This document shows positions 35,781-46,640 of a DNA stretch of 64,000 nt, piece by piece (position 1 is the stretch's first letter; each line of letters opens with the position of its first letter). Both the position numbers and the translations under genes were made by a program. The notes beneath the pieces were generated by a model, which saw nothing but the letters and a program-made list of their open reading frames with translations, was not told where the DNA came from and ran no database searches. The stretch is from Clytia hemisphaerica (Eukaryota; Cnidaria; Hydrozoa; Leptothecata; Clytiidae): positions 186,001-250,000 of the forward strand of contig CACVBU010001363.1 in NCBI GenBank assembly GCA_902728285.1, given 5' to 3'.

Positions 35781-36446
35781 TCATTTTCTTGAGAGTCTCA
35801 AGAATAAAGTTTGAAATTCTGTCACCAGAGAAGACGTTGGCGATAATGTATTCAGTTTATTGATACAGACTTGCAGGAGAACGTCAGTTCTTGTGTTAGC
35901 TGCTGCAGATGTCAAGCGAAGATTGTCAATCTTCAAATAATTGAGCGTTAGGTACATGATTTTAATGTTTAATATCCATTTCCTGAACTCATTTTCTCTG
36001 ATGATATCCTCGCGAGGATGGCTGGCGTTTTGAAGGTGTAGAAATGTTTGTAATTCAGAGGTAAGCCAATAGGTTGGTGAATTTCGTGTCAAATTTGCGA
36101 GGGTTTTCTGCATCTGTTCTTTGATGTTATAATCAAGGACAGCTGTATCGTTAGATGATTTTTCATATTCTACAGATTGAAATACAGGTGGGATGAAGAT
36201 AGGTTGTTGTTTTGTGGTATCAAACAAAAATGTATCACCATGTTCTCTGGCCAGTAAATGATCTGCAGCTTGTAAAGGGTCGGTGAAAGAGTGACCATTC
36301 CCCAGATTAAATTGAACGGTCTGTTGATCCAGTCGTTCTTGTGAGCTATTCAAGATCTGGTGGTAAAGCGATGTGCCAGAATTGCAATTAGCAGGATCGA
36401 TGCTTTTTGGTTTCAAAGTCAGCAATTTGTTTTGAAAATTCGACAT
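35781..36446 (-). CDS. N-terminal frame upstream of the nuclease/helicase ORF, same frame
   Basis: This frame of about 221 residues from the ATG at 36446 (or 239 from 36500) ends in TGA. After that stop come one GGA codon and then the ATG of the 549-residue frame, all in the same register, so a single TGA divides what looks like one ~770-residue protein. It has no recognised domain: an N-terminal hydrophilic half (around FNLGNGHSFTDPLQAADHLL), then helical, leucine-rich sequence to LRLSRK. It could be one protein read through or recoded, two cistrons, a recent nonsense mutation or a base error. I favour one gene with a disrupted or uncertain base, because the spacing is a single codon and codon use is alike on both sides. 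Confidence 0.65.
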   Translation of the reverse strand: MSNFQNKLLTLKPKSIDPANCNSGTSLYHQILNSSQERLDQQTVQFNLGNGHSFTDPLQAADHLLAREHGDTFLFDTTKQQPIFIPPVFQSVEYEKSSNDTAVLDYNIKEQMQKTLANLTRNSPTYWLTSELQTFLHLQNASHPREDIIRENEFRKWILNIKIMYLTLNYLKIDNLRLTSAAANTRTDVLLQVCINKLNTLSPTSSLVTEFQTLFLRLSRK

Positions 36447-36500
36447 GTTCTTTACTCGTATACCTCTAACTTTAAACTCTGAACATAGATACATAAACAT

Positions 36501-37077
36501 TTATTTCTCTACTAACACAAAAATACGAAAATTTATTCATACTTTCAAGAATAATTATCTCCCCTTTCGCAAAATAAATGGTATTGTTACGTCACATTTC
36601 TTATCATGATCAAATTTTCAACAAAAGGGCTTAATTATATCATGTTTCGCTATGTAATATAGATAAATGTTTCTTGCTTGTAAAATAAAAAATTGCCGTT
36701 AAAAAGCATCAATAAGTATATATGCTCTAAAATTTCAAATTTCAAATCTCAAAATCTAACAATACAGCTGAAGTAATTCTAACAAAAGTAAATCAAATGA
36801 CTAAACGGGTAAACAAATTTAGCCGGTGACTTTAAAAATTAAATTTGTTGGGAATTCAATTTGCCCTAAAATAGCACACATTTGGGGAGAGAAAGCAATA
36901 GTTTAAATTTGGCGGATGGCAGGAAAATCAGGTCACATCTTGGGGCAGGTTTCACATCTTAGGGCAGGGCTTACATCTTGGGGCTGCACACCGTACCCTC
37001 CATTTGCCTAAGTACCACCTCCCACCTATTCTCCCGCCTATTCTTCAAAAGTAAGCCCGTGAGAAAAAAAATTGATT
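36501..37077. other. Upstream region of the nuclease/helicase gene
   Basis: It is AT-rich and non-coding. No clear TATA box or initiator is visible. A CATCTTGGGGCAGG-like motif repeats three times near 36935-36985. Confidence 0.3.
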
Positions 37078-37195
37078 GATGTATGCTTATTAATAGTGAT
37101 TCTTATAGATAAACATGCGTTTTTGAGCCAACAAAACTTTTTTGCAGAAATCTGCTTGAGCCATCTTTTACCTATGATGGTACCCTACTTTCAAA
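37078..37195 (+). repeat. Partial third copy of the 421-bp repeat
   Basis: TGATGTATGCTTATTAATAG through TACCTATGATGGTACCCTAC matches units at 32418 and 32839. Confidence 0.7.
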
Positions 37196-37616
37196 ACTTT
37201 TTAATTTCATAAAGTGAAAAGTGGAAAAACTTTTTTGCTTGTCCAGAAAATAAGTGAAAAATTTCACACTTTCGTTGAAAAAGTTTTAAATGTCATTCAG
37301 CATTTTTCATGATTTTGAAAAAGAAATCTTTCGAAGTTTGAACGGATGTTGTAAAGATTGAATTAGTTTGAAGTGCAGCACGAACTAGAGAGAGAAGTAA
37401 AGATTTTACTTGAGAGGGTAAGAAGAAAGACCCCGGTTGTCATACAATGTTGTTTAAGCGTTCTTCTAACGTTCATAAAGTTTCAGTACCAGGTGGAAAA
37501 GGCAATGATGGCGGTACTAGATTTGATATAAGGTTGAGAATTGATTTCATTACAGTAAAATCAGTTATCATGTCTCAAGTGCTACTTTGTGTAACGGTTT
37601 GCAAAAGTTAGATATT

Positions 37617-38201
37617 GTGGGGGGCGTACGGGCCTTCGTAATACCGATATACCGATCACTTTTTCTCTCAATTACCGATATACCGATAAATTTTTCGTTC
37701 AAATACCGATACCGATCAATTTTTCCCAATTTTTCCGGTACTTATGGGCAAATATGGGTGCTGGGTATGTGTGGACGATAAAGGTTGGGTTTGTCGCCAT
37801 CCAAAGTCTCTATGACGATTACCAAACAGTAGCGTGGTGGGTAGATCAAGGATGGGCGGGCAAAAGTAGAATTTTGGTTTAAGGCGCCTTGTATGCTTAT
37901 TCTGGCGCCCATTTTTTGGTTGCATTCGTATACCAAAAATTTAAGTTAAAATTCAGGTAATTTTAGAAACATTTAGGAAATGCGAGCGAAGCGAGCAAGA
38001 AAAAATTGCGACATTGCTCATCGAGATGGATTGAGTAAGTTGACCAAAAATACCGAAATACCGACATAAAAAAGGGTCTTTTACCGATACCGAGATGGTC
38101 TTAAAATACCGATTACCGATAAATGTTTTCCTCTAATACCGATTTACCGATCTAAAAAAAGGCCAATACCGATGTACCGATATCCCGTACGCCCCCCCCC
38201 C
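37617..38201. mobile_element. hAT-like MITE with ATACCGAT arrays and AGATATT TSD
   Basis: The ends GTGGGGGGCGTACGGG and CCCGTACGCCCCCCCCCC are inverse. AGATATT flanks both sides (37610-37616, 38202-38208). Near each end ATACCGAT/TTACCGAT recurs about 6-10 times in the same direct orientation, so the arrays are not mirror images of each other. No coding sequence; the frames at 37587-37936 are incidental. Confidence 0.8.
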
Positions 38202-38208
38202 AGATATT

Positions 38209-39480
38209 CAAGATAAGATAAAAATTACCATTGCACAATGGCTTTACTATACACTACTAGCAATGTTAAAATCAAGACATGTCAGGTACACGAAGCTTGT
38301 GTGGGATTTTGTGAAGTGGAGAGTTGTTCAAATTTGTTATTAAAGTAATAAAATTGTCAAAGATTTGATGAAACTTTAAGCGCCTGTTCTAAGTTTACGA
38401 ACGAATTCCAGTCGACGCTCTCTAATTCGATTTTCACGTCGAATTCGAGAGTGTCAACTGTTCTGTCGATCAGACGTAAAACAGCCTACAGTATTAAAAT
38501 TCCTTTTAAACACTCACTATATGACCTGCAACGATTGAAGAAAAAATCCGACAATCATTTGGTCAAAACAAGAAGTTACGTATGATAATATGGAATCTAA
38601 AGTTTTTTACAAGAATTTGCTCAGGATTTCTAGAACTTTAAAGGACAACATAAATGACCCAATCAGCTCACAGCTTCAATAAAAACTCCTGCTTATTGCA
38701 TCAATAGTAGAGGGTACAGTATACTGTAGTCAATGCTGTGTCTATTCTGAAATCCGTCAATAGAAGAGGAATTAAAAACACAAGTAAAGTAAATTTCATA
38801 TAAGAATATTATTATTTTAACCAGTTCTAATTTAAAGTCATTCGCTCAAACTATAAAGGTAAACACTAAGAAACTCTCACCACTAAATATAACTTTGTAC
38901 ATGCAAATATCTTGAATCTTTATGCACAACAATGCCTGTATATTTGGACCTTTTGATTTGGTAAGTTAGTTCCATATGATAAGGAAAGTATTCTTATGTT
39001 AAATGATAAAGCTCAACTGCCTCCTTTCAATACCATGTCGCGCTTACTCTATTTTAGACGCGATGCTGGATAATTCCATTATTGGTGTTAAAGCACTGTA
39101 TGTTCAGGTTGTGTACTCACTCCTGGGATAGAAATGAAGTAGAAAAAAGGTTTAATTGACTTATAGATCAAATTTGTTTTAATCTGATGTCATCCCATGT
39201 ATTTATTAATGAATCAGAACTTTTAAAACACATATTGTGGAGGTAAACATGTGTGAACGATTCTATGATTGAAGATTTTTAAAGGGTCGAAAAAAACGAT
39301 ACATCGGAGTCTTGCAAACGTGTTTGACTTATGGAAATTTCGAGTTATGGAGTAAGATTTCTAGAGCATTGTTGATAGAAATCTTGTTCGAGGTAAGAAG
39401 ACATTCGAGTTATAGAGGTTCGAGTTAAAGAGTTTCCACTGTATTTGTTGTTCAGTGGTTGTGAAGTATTGATAGTAGAC
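38209..39480. other. Gene-free stretch
   Basis: No gene was seen, apart from a very short MITE (38409-38460). The segment ATGCCTGTATATTTGGACCT before a gtaagt donor near 38960 could be a small first exon but nothing links to it. Confidence 0.35.
38409..38460. mobile_element. 52-bp minimal MITE, CAGTTGACGCTC family
   Basis: CAGTCGACGCTCTCTAATTC on the left and the inverted right end CAGTTGACACTCTCGAATTC make up almost the whole element. Confidence 0.55.
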
Positions 39481-39660
39481 TTCGTATTTGGTTTATAAAG
39501 TGTACCTGATGCCTTCTCTGTTTTATGTTCAGTAATTAAAGAGAAGGATCAAGGGTAAGTGGTAAGTGGAGCTATCCAGGGAGAACAGCGCCCTCTCTTA
39601 CCTTCGGGTAGATAGCTGTTGGAAATGGAGCCTTCAGGTCTTCCGACTTACTTATCTTAT
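39480..39660. repeat. SINE-like repeat, copy 1
   Basis: It shares AAAGAGAAGGATCAAGGGTA, CTTCGGGTAGATAGCT and GGAGCCTTC blocks, in order, with 41762-41995. Confidence 0.5.
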
Positions 39661-39664
39661 ATCA

Positions 39665-39982
39665 CACCCCCTTCTCACAGACCTGGTAGGTATTTTTCAG
39701 CCAGTTGGGGTAAAGATAACGGATTGAAACTCGATGGGGATTGATATTTCCAAATTTTTTATGGTTGGGGATTTCAATTCTTTTTTTTTCAAGTCAGAGA
39801 ATTCAGTCAGAGATGGAAAAATCAGAGATGGAAAAATAGCATAATATTTTGCAGTGAGGATTGGTTTATTTGATTATTTGATCAGCGGGGACAAAAATTA
39901 GAGTGTAATTTTCCCCTGGTGATGATATTTTGGCCAATTTTTCCAGTGGGAAGGGGTCCCAGTGGGTCTGTGAGAAGGGGTG
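39665..39982. mobile_element. CACCCC-family MITE, intact ends
   Basis: The terminal inverted repeat CACCCCCTTCTCACAGACC is matched by GGTCTGTGAGAAGGGGTG at the right end. The flanks TTATATCA and TTATATTG are a degenerate 8-bp duplication differing by two transitions. At 318 bp it is a compact relative of the 4.7-kb element at 4471. Confidence 0.8.
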
Positions 39983-41118
39983 TTATATTGCAAGACTTAC
40001 CATTTATCGATAGTTATTTAAATGGTATGTTTGGAGCTTAAATTTGTTAGTATGATCTACTGCTCCCTTCCCGAGTTGTTCGAGTGTAGTTACTATACAG
40101 AGTCAAGTATGCGTGGTGGTTTCCCTATCGTAGGATAGTGGATGCTCTGTCCTGGATAGGACCTGTTTCGTTGCCTCTCTTTTTTTTCTTGACGGAAAAA
40201 ACAACTACCTTTTAAGGGAGAACTGTGGTCTACCCTGTCTATAATCAGTAAATATAGATACATATAATTATCGAGACGGAAATTACTTAGAAAATACTTA
40301 AAATGATCAAGGTCTATAGTTCTCTTATCTCCAAGAAAGATTGATACATAACTTGAGCTTGATGACTTGTTAGTTAGATTTTGTAAGTTACAATATAATT
40401 TTATAGGGTCCCATCTGGGAGCGTAGTTGAAAGTATAATAAAGGTTTGAAATTTTTCTAAAAAATATCATTATTTAAAGCTGACAGGTAGACAGTGTTCA
40501 AAGGGCTTTTTAAAAGAAGTTTTAGTTAGTACTTCAATCAGAAATGATTGATGTGAAGCTGAAATTAGTATCTAGTCATAAAATATGATTTCACAATCAG
40601 CCGTTTTTAGTTCGACTCTTTCTTTCTTACTGGTTCATTTCTGTGTGTGTAAGTAAACACAATGATATGATTGGTCATAGAACCTTTGGGAAATGTTCCC
40701 ACTCTTGAAATCTGAGATGATTGTTTTCAATAATTATGGTTTTGCTAAACCATTATAAGATTTGTGATACAGTGGAAGATTGTTTAATGTGCTTAATTTT
40801 GACCACAAAAAATCTGGTCGTACATCATCAAGAGGGGACCTCTCGTAATCTCTTAAGTTTCAAAAACAAACCAAAACCTCCATGATGTGAAAATCTTATT
40901 TATATGGCTAAGATACCTCTGAGAAAGAAAGAACTCTCTGTTTTGGGGGCTTGAAACTTTTGGCCAAGAACCTTTGTATTCGTAGCCATATACTTAGAAT
41001 TTTGGCATATATAGCCTTCGTTGCTTTAATAATTTAAGTGGTGTTACTATATAAGAGTAAGTTTTCTGAGATACTTACAATATAGGCTATTGAGAGGTAT
41101 ATGTGCAGTTCTTTACAG
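39983..41118. other. Gene-free stretch before the 41.1-kb gene
   Basis: No coding sequence was seen. TATATATAG near 41008 is a possible TATA-like element but is upstream of a 5' UTR splice acceptor at 41117-41118. The promoter of the next gene may therefore lie further left. Confidence 0.3.
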
Positions 41119-41150
41119 ATAAAAATCAACCTTAGAAAAACGAAAGAGAA

Positions 41151-41549
41151 ATGAAATTCTTTGAGAAATTGAGAAAGGCTGGATCTTCCAGTAACATATT
41201 GGCATCACAGCCGCTCAAAGATGGCGAAGAATCAACACTCAACTTGGATTACTTTGGAGAATATGGAACGCTCAGTAAACTGATTGTGGATAGACAGAAA
41301 CAATTATACAAGAAATACAACAAAGGAGATCAAGAGAGACAATCTTGGGATATTTCTGATTTGGATGATAAACTTAATGATGAATTTGTGAACGAAAGAG
41401 CTTTAAAGAAATATGGTGTGACCAGGGAAGATTTCATGGTAACAAATAGTGACTGGTTTCCACGCCTTCGTGTTGGAGCAAAGCATGATAGAAATGAAGA
41501 GATAAGATATCAGGAAAGTGACGTGGAGAGTGTGAATAGTGAAGATTCG
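41151..41549 (+). CDS. Unrecognised charged protein, exon 1
   Basis: The exon starts at the first ATG after a 5' UTR acceptor (TTCTTTACAG at 41117-41118) and ends in TCG|gtaagc. Its 133 codons begin MKFFEKLRKAGSSSN and are rich in acidic and basic residues, with an aromatic motif TNSDWFPRLRVGAKH and an acidic SDVESVNSED end. No signal peptide, membrane helix or known domain was seen; an intracellular scaffold or regulatory protein is plausible. It ends in phase 0, and the small exon at 44422-44469 fits it. It is probably the start of a locus extending to 49126. Confidence 0.7.
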
Positions 41550-41761
41550 GTAAGCCATAAAGATGTGCAATACTGCGCACATTCTGTTTGAAAGCAGATG
41601 TTTTCTCAAGACTCTTCGGGAGCCTTAAAATATTAAAGCCTAAAAATTGTGTTAATTCATAAAGTTTGCAGAAAAAGAATTTGTATTTTCTGATGAATCT
41701 GGTGACAGTTAAGTCGCGAAAGGGAAATCTTTGAAACTGACTTTAATAAGAACACTTTTCA

Positions 41762-41995
41762 GCGACTGTAGCATAAAGGTAAAGTACGGTACGTAAGGTT
41801 GTTGATTCTATCTCAGGCCGGGTACCCAAAATTACCAAATAGGACTTGGTGCCTCTCTGCTTAATGCTCATCAATTAAAAAGAAGGGTAAGTAGATCAGG
41901 GAGGGAGAGAGTGACGTCTTCCCCTTTCTTCGGGTAGAGAGCTATCAAAAAAAGGAGCCTTCGGATCGCAACCGACCCCGGTCGCAAGACTTACA
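41762..41995. repeat. SINE-like repeat, copy 2 (in intron 1)
   Basis: A tRNA-like start (GTAGCATAAAGGTAAAGTAC) is followed by blocks shared with 39480-39660: AAAAAGAAGGGTAAGTAGAT, CTTCGGGTAGAGAGCTAT and GGAGCCTTCGGATCGC. It is probably a short retroposon. The A/B box match is weak. Confidence 0.5.
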
Positions 41996-43209
41996 TTACA
42001 ATAAAACTTTTCAAGCACCCTATCTGAAAATGTGGTAATTTGTAGTCCCAGCAAAAAAAAATTACAAACTGATCTCTTTCAGCTGACAAAAAGCGATGTG
42101 AAAATTCTCCTTCTCTTCGACATCAAAGGATATTGAATAAAATGTAAAGATTAAATGATGATATATTACAACCGATATATCACTGAAGGTTTCTCAGCTA
42201 TATTTGGTTTGAAATAATTACAGATTATAATCATGTGTAATTTCTCAAGAGAGGAAATTAATCAGACACGTTTTCAAACGTTTGTCAGCTTATATCGGAA
42301 GTGATGCCTCCTAAAGCCTAGTTTACATTATCGTATTTGCGTCGAAATTGAATGTATCGCATCCTTTAAGAGCCGTATACTCCTCAAAAATCGGTTGGAT
42401 TAAATACTCTTTATTTAACATCGATCTAAGTCAAAGTAAAGCGAGTCTCCCCAATAATACAGTAGTTACTTTCTTAATGATATATACGACTCGAATGAAA
42501 TCTTGTGCGGACTTACATCACGAAGTAGAAAGAGCCTTATGCAATACCAGTATTATATTAGTTAAATGGGCGGGAGATACGTTACCATAAAGGATACCTT
42601 ATAACATGTTGTTATTGGAGACCAGGATGCTATAAAAGAGCTTGTGACACACACGTTAAATTATTCTTGATGTGTTTCATTTTTGGCAGCACTTTTTTCT
42701 TTTCTTCGACACTTATAGATTAATTTGGCTGACTTGTAGCAGTTTTAGTGAAACGAGTTTCGTCATTTTGTAATTTCAAAGTCTCGTAAACTTGAGAACT
42801 CTTGAAGAACATGATACTTTGGAGGGTAATATACTGTTGTATTTGAGGGCCTGCTTTAATTTTATACGTTTTATGAGCGTTACACCCTAATTCCTAAAAT
42901 TTCCTCAACTAAAAAAGGAGGGAAAAAGGGAAAGATGCGCATATATATTTCAACTGCATAGATGAAAACACCAACAATTTTATATGTTAGTGGATCGAAT
43001 GAACAAGAGATATGGGCATTCCAGGAAAGATTTATAACATTGCAAATTTAGCCTGTCTGTTACGTAAGCAAGGCGGAATATTAGCTATTTTGGCTTGAAT
43101 ATTGATGGGCCGGTCGAAAATAATTATGAGATGAATAATTATTCTTTAAGGCAATGTGTAGTATAACTTTACCTTTTTTACAAGAAATATTAATCATTAA
43201 AAGGATTAT

Positions 43210-44137
43210 GTCGGACAAACGACCGTTTGTATCCAGCGGTCGGCACGAGGAGGAAACAAGAATTCCCCACCGTTTCTTATGCTGGACCTTTTCTCAAAGC
43301 ATGAACTTGGCAGTGTTTGAAGCACTGTAAGCTAAACCACTGTGGCAGTTCTGCTATGTTGCTTGACGACCTCAGTGATTCGGAAGTGTAGTATATTTTG
43401 AGCTGTTTAATCGCTTGTGGTTGTCACTTTAAAGTATATAAGTTTTTTTTTCATGAGAATCTGTCAATTTTGTCTGAGGCTTGGCTGTTCTTGATTTGTC
43501 TGCGAACTTACAGTTTTGAATGTTCTGAAAATGTTCTTGATCGAGCTGACTTAATCGCCTTTTTCTGAAAGCTGAGTTTGGAATTGATTGTACTGTACTA
43601 AGTAAAGTAAAGTTTTAAAAGAAATTGCTATGTGTTCTTAAAAAATTGTTCTTGTAAATCTATTGAATTCTTTCGACTTAATTTTTGAATTGGATAAGTG
43701 CTTTTTTATGAGAAAAGCAATTTAAATGCTACGAAAAATTAATTAATGGTGGAAGGATGGTGAACAATAATGTCATTTATACGGACAAGGCAGACAACAT
43801 GAGAAATCAGCTAAAGTTAGTCAGTTGTGTCTATAATGATCCCATGAAAATATAAAGATCAGTCGAGCCTCGGATAAAATTTACTGATTCTTATAAAAAA
43901 ACATACTACTATACTTTAAGCGACAACCACAAGTGATTAAACAGCACAAAATATACTATCCTTCAAAATCACTGAGACCGTCAAGCAACATGGCAGAACT
44001 GCCACAGTGGTTTAGCTTATAGTGCTTCAAACACTGCCAAGTTCATGCTTTGAGAAAAGGTCCAGCATAAGAAACGGTGGGGAATACTTGTTTCCTCCTC
44101 GTGCCGACCGCTGGATACAAACGACCGTTTGCCAGAC
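43210..44137. repeat. Large inverted repeat in intron 1
   Basis: Arms of about 280 bp (43210-43490 and 43858-44137) are inverse copies at roughly 90% identity around a ~370-bp spacer. Landmarks include CAGCGGTCGGCACGAGGAGG in the left arm and its inverse in the right. It would form a long hairpin in the unspliced transcript. It is probably a foldback element or a pair of inverted copies. Confidence 0.8.
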
Positions 44138-44421
44138 AAAAAAGTAATATTCACGGACGTATAGTATACCCCTAAGTATACTTTCACAGATATATTCCCT
44201 TGGCATGCCAGGCCTTTCCACCATAAAAATTAGTTTTTTTACTTCACTTAGCTCATACAATATCTAATCTTTTCCTGGTTAAAAATATTCTTGTACTAGT
44301 TTACTCACAGCTGATCAATGGTCGCTCTTTTGCTTCCTTTATTACTGGACAGGAAAATTTTAACCCTAGTAAATAAAAAAGTGCATATTTAAAATATTTT
44401 CTCATTTCTTTGATTTTGTAG

Positions 44422-44469
44422 GATTTTGATTACGATGGATTTGCTGGTCCTTTCTCATGGGAAACCAGG
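44422..44469 (+). CDS. Unrecognised charged protein, exon 2
   Basis: The 48-bp exon lies between GATTTTGTAG and gtaagt and encodes DFDYDGFAGPFSWETR. Both junctions are phase 0 and continue exon 1 directly. The next plausible coding exon (46097-46263) needs phase 1. So either an exon is missing from this model or this transcript ends elsewhere. Confidence 0.55.
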
Positions 44470-44648
44470 GTAAGTTTACTTATTTCCATACAGGCACTGG
44501 TAAAATTACCACAATATATCTTCCACTTGATCTAATCAATCACAAGCAATATTTCAGTTTAAAAAACCCTGTCTCAGCAACAGCCTATGAGAATATTTTA
44601 GCTAGTGAAAATAAAGCCTAATGAGGATAAAGCTCTAGTGATAAAAGA

Positions 44649-45115
44649 CGTAGCGGTATAGTGGTTATCGTGCTAGACTTCTGTCCAGGAGGCCCGAGTT
44701 CGATACCCACCATGGCACTACGATTCACTTGGCAAGTGAAAGCTCCTTCGCCCGGGTCAACCCATATGCCATGTGAGGGGAATTGGGTACCATAACTCTG
44801 ATTATGGGTAGATATTCCAGACATTGTGGTGTGCTGAGACACTTAAGAGATTCTACACCTGCCAGGACATCCGTTCTCCCGTGTAGTTGGAGTGTCGTGG
44901 TATACACCGTGGCTCGGCAGCTTGCATCTGCAGGGTTGCAATGTCTGCTTGCACTATGATCCCTACTCCATCGTGGGTAGGACCCATTCTGATGCATCGG
45001 AGGGTATATCTATCATCTATCATCGTATTGATGCAAAGATTGGGGTTCTTATTCTATTGATTGGAGCTGCAAAAAGGGAGACTCAACCGAGTATGTGAAA
45101 GATGGGTGTAATTTG
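44649..45115 (+). mobile_element. tRNA-derived SINE
   Basis: The head is tRNA-like: an A-box region TAGCGGTATAGTGGTTATCG (44651-44670) and a B box GAGTTCGATACC (44696-44707) at tRNA spacing. It continues into a ~400-bp non-tRNA body and a tail with short ATTGTACTAC duplications near 45140. A bona fide tRNA gene is unlikely because the acceptor stem does not close. It sits in an intron of the 41.1-49.1 kb locus. The open frames across it are incidental. Confidence 0.6.
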
Positions 45116-45263
45116 ATATCCAGGGAGCACCGACCTAGCATTGTACTACATTGTACTATGTTGACGTTTGGGATGCATCTTTTAAGTATGAAAGGATAGC
45201 TCAGGTAGAAACTTATGGGATAAGTAATAAAAATAAGTTATAGCAGATAGATAAACAGAGACA

Positions 45264-45507
45264 TACCCTATGTCATAGACCCGGTGGGATCCCCACCCTC
45301 TGGAAGATTTAGTCAAAAATTTTCCCCCGGTGGGAAAAATATTTTCTCCTCTGGAAAATTGACTTTGATTTCGTCCCTATTCAAAATTCAAAGAAGAGAT
45401 ATTTTGAGCTGGGAACAATGATAGAATTTCTATCCCAATCGGGATTTCGATAGAAATTTTCATTCCCACTGTGGGAAAGAGATTCATCGGGGCTGTGGGA
45501 TAGGGTG
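45264..45507. mobile_element. CACCCC-family MITE
   Basis: The left end TACCCTATGTCATAGACCCG and the inverted right end CACCCTATCCCACAGCCCCG match at about 14 of 20 positions. The interior includes GGTGGGA motifs. Confidence 0.6.
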
Positions 45508-46096
45508 TATACATAAATGGTGGAAGCACAAAACAGACTGTGTATTTTTTTTAGCGGAGAGAAGAAAACAGAAGAATACGACTGGCCAGTCATTGATATA
45601 TTCTTTGAGCAGCTCAGTATAGAAATAACGCAATGATGGCCTCTCTTGGAAAAAATCGAAGGAATAGTGGGAGGGGATAAACAAAAAGATATATCTTGCA
45701 TTATATGAAGAGAATTCTTAAGTACAAGATATTTCCTTTTTCGAATAATAAGAAGAAAGATCGACAGGAGGTCTCATAAAGAAAGAATTCTAATGAACAG
45801 CCTTCATCATAGGATATCTTCTATTCAAAATATTATGACGTCATCACACAAATGATACAGATTTTTCCCATCTCTTGAAATCTTCATCAAATAATCAAAC
45901 CTTGAATTGAATTACTTTTATGAAATGAAAGGAAAAAAACGAGTTGTTTTTTTGAATGAGTTCACTCAAGACTTTTTGGCGCTTTTTGGTCGAAACAATT
46001 GACGAAATAATGGTGAAAATCAAATACTAATAAACACCTTTACATGTGGGGAAATTCGTTAGTGGAAAATTTACTGGAATTTTAAACTATTTGCAG

Positions 46097-46263
46097 TAAA
46101 AATGCAACTAGCAAGGAGTGTACATGACATTTTAGAAAATGCTGACGAAGCATATTTGATGGGGAAAGTGTACGATGATAGAGACCTATCAATTGATTAC
46201 ACAGAACTTGAAAATGAACAGAAAGAAGAAGAAAAGAATAAAGTGGTCAAAGAATTGATCTTG
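46097..46263 (+). CDS. Unrecognised charged protein, middle exon or alternative start
   Basis: It follows a TATTTGCAG acceptor and ends TTG|gtaaaa. From the ATG at 46102, 54 codons (MQLARSVHDILENADEAYLM onward, helical, acidic, ending KELIL) continue in phase 0 into 48140-49126. Reading in from 44469 would meet a stop, because the acceptor demands an incoming phase of 1. The ATG five bases after the acceptor suggests that it could be a second transcription start with a non-coding leader. Confidence 0.6.
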
Positions 46264-46484
46264 GTAAAACAAATTATTTTTTCCTAGTAAAACTTTTTAG
46301 AGCCGATAAATGTTGGCTTAGCCGGGAATTAACTAGTTTTCGCATTTCTTATTGTTTTGAAATTTTAAGATGTTTTTAATATGGTGCACGTTTTTTTATA
46401 ATTAGCAGTGAACTTCAGTGGAGACCCAATTGTTCTCCTTTTTTCGAGATTTTCAGGCTCAACTATTCTAAAACTGTTCTTAAT

Positions 46485-46640
46485 TATTCTTAATTATGCA
46501 TTCTTCACTCACTTGTTGGCTTAAACGGGTTTAAAATCAGCATTTTCTTACGCTAAGATTGTTCTTAATCTACTCTTAGGTTTTGGCAAAAATTGAGCCT
46601 CATGTTCTTACAAACTTGTTTTTTTATTAAGCAGCCCATT
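46485..46640. repeat. Dispersed repeat, CTTAGGTTTTGGC family
   Basis: TCTTAGGTTTTGGCAAAAAT followed by TGAGCCTCATGTTCTTAC is shared with about 13700 and, inverted, 31372-31560. It lies in an intron. Confidence 0.5.

Noticed and set aside
35781-35783. Selenocysteine or programmed readthrough at the TGA
   Set aside because: I see no SECIS-like hairpin in the adjacent downstream region and no reason for Sec at this spot; error, mutation or two cistrons are simpler.
44649-44722. Functional tRNA gene
   Set aside because: A and B boxes fit, but the acceptor stem does not close and the sequence continues into a SINE-like body.
45705-45770. Missing exon for the 41-49 kb locus (short Lys-rich segment before GTCTCA)
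   Set aside because: Its length is a multiple of three, so it does not resolve the phase conflict, and the donor is weak.
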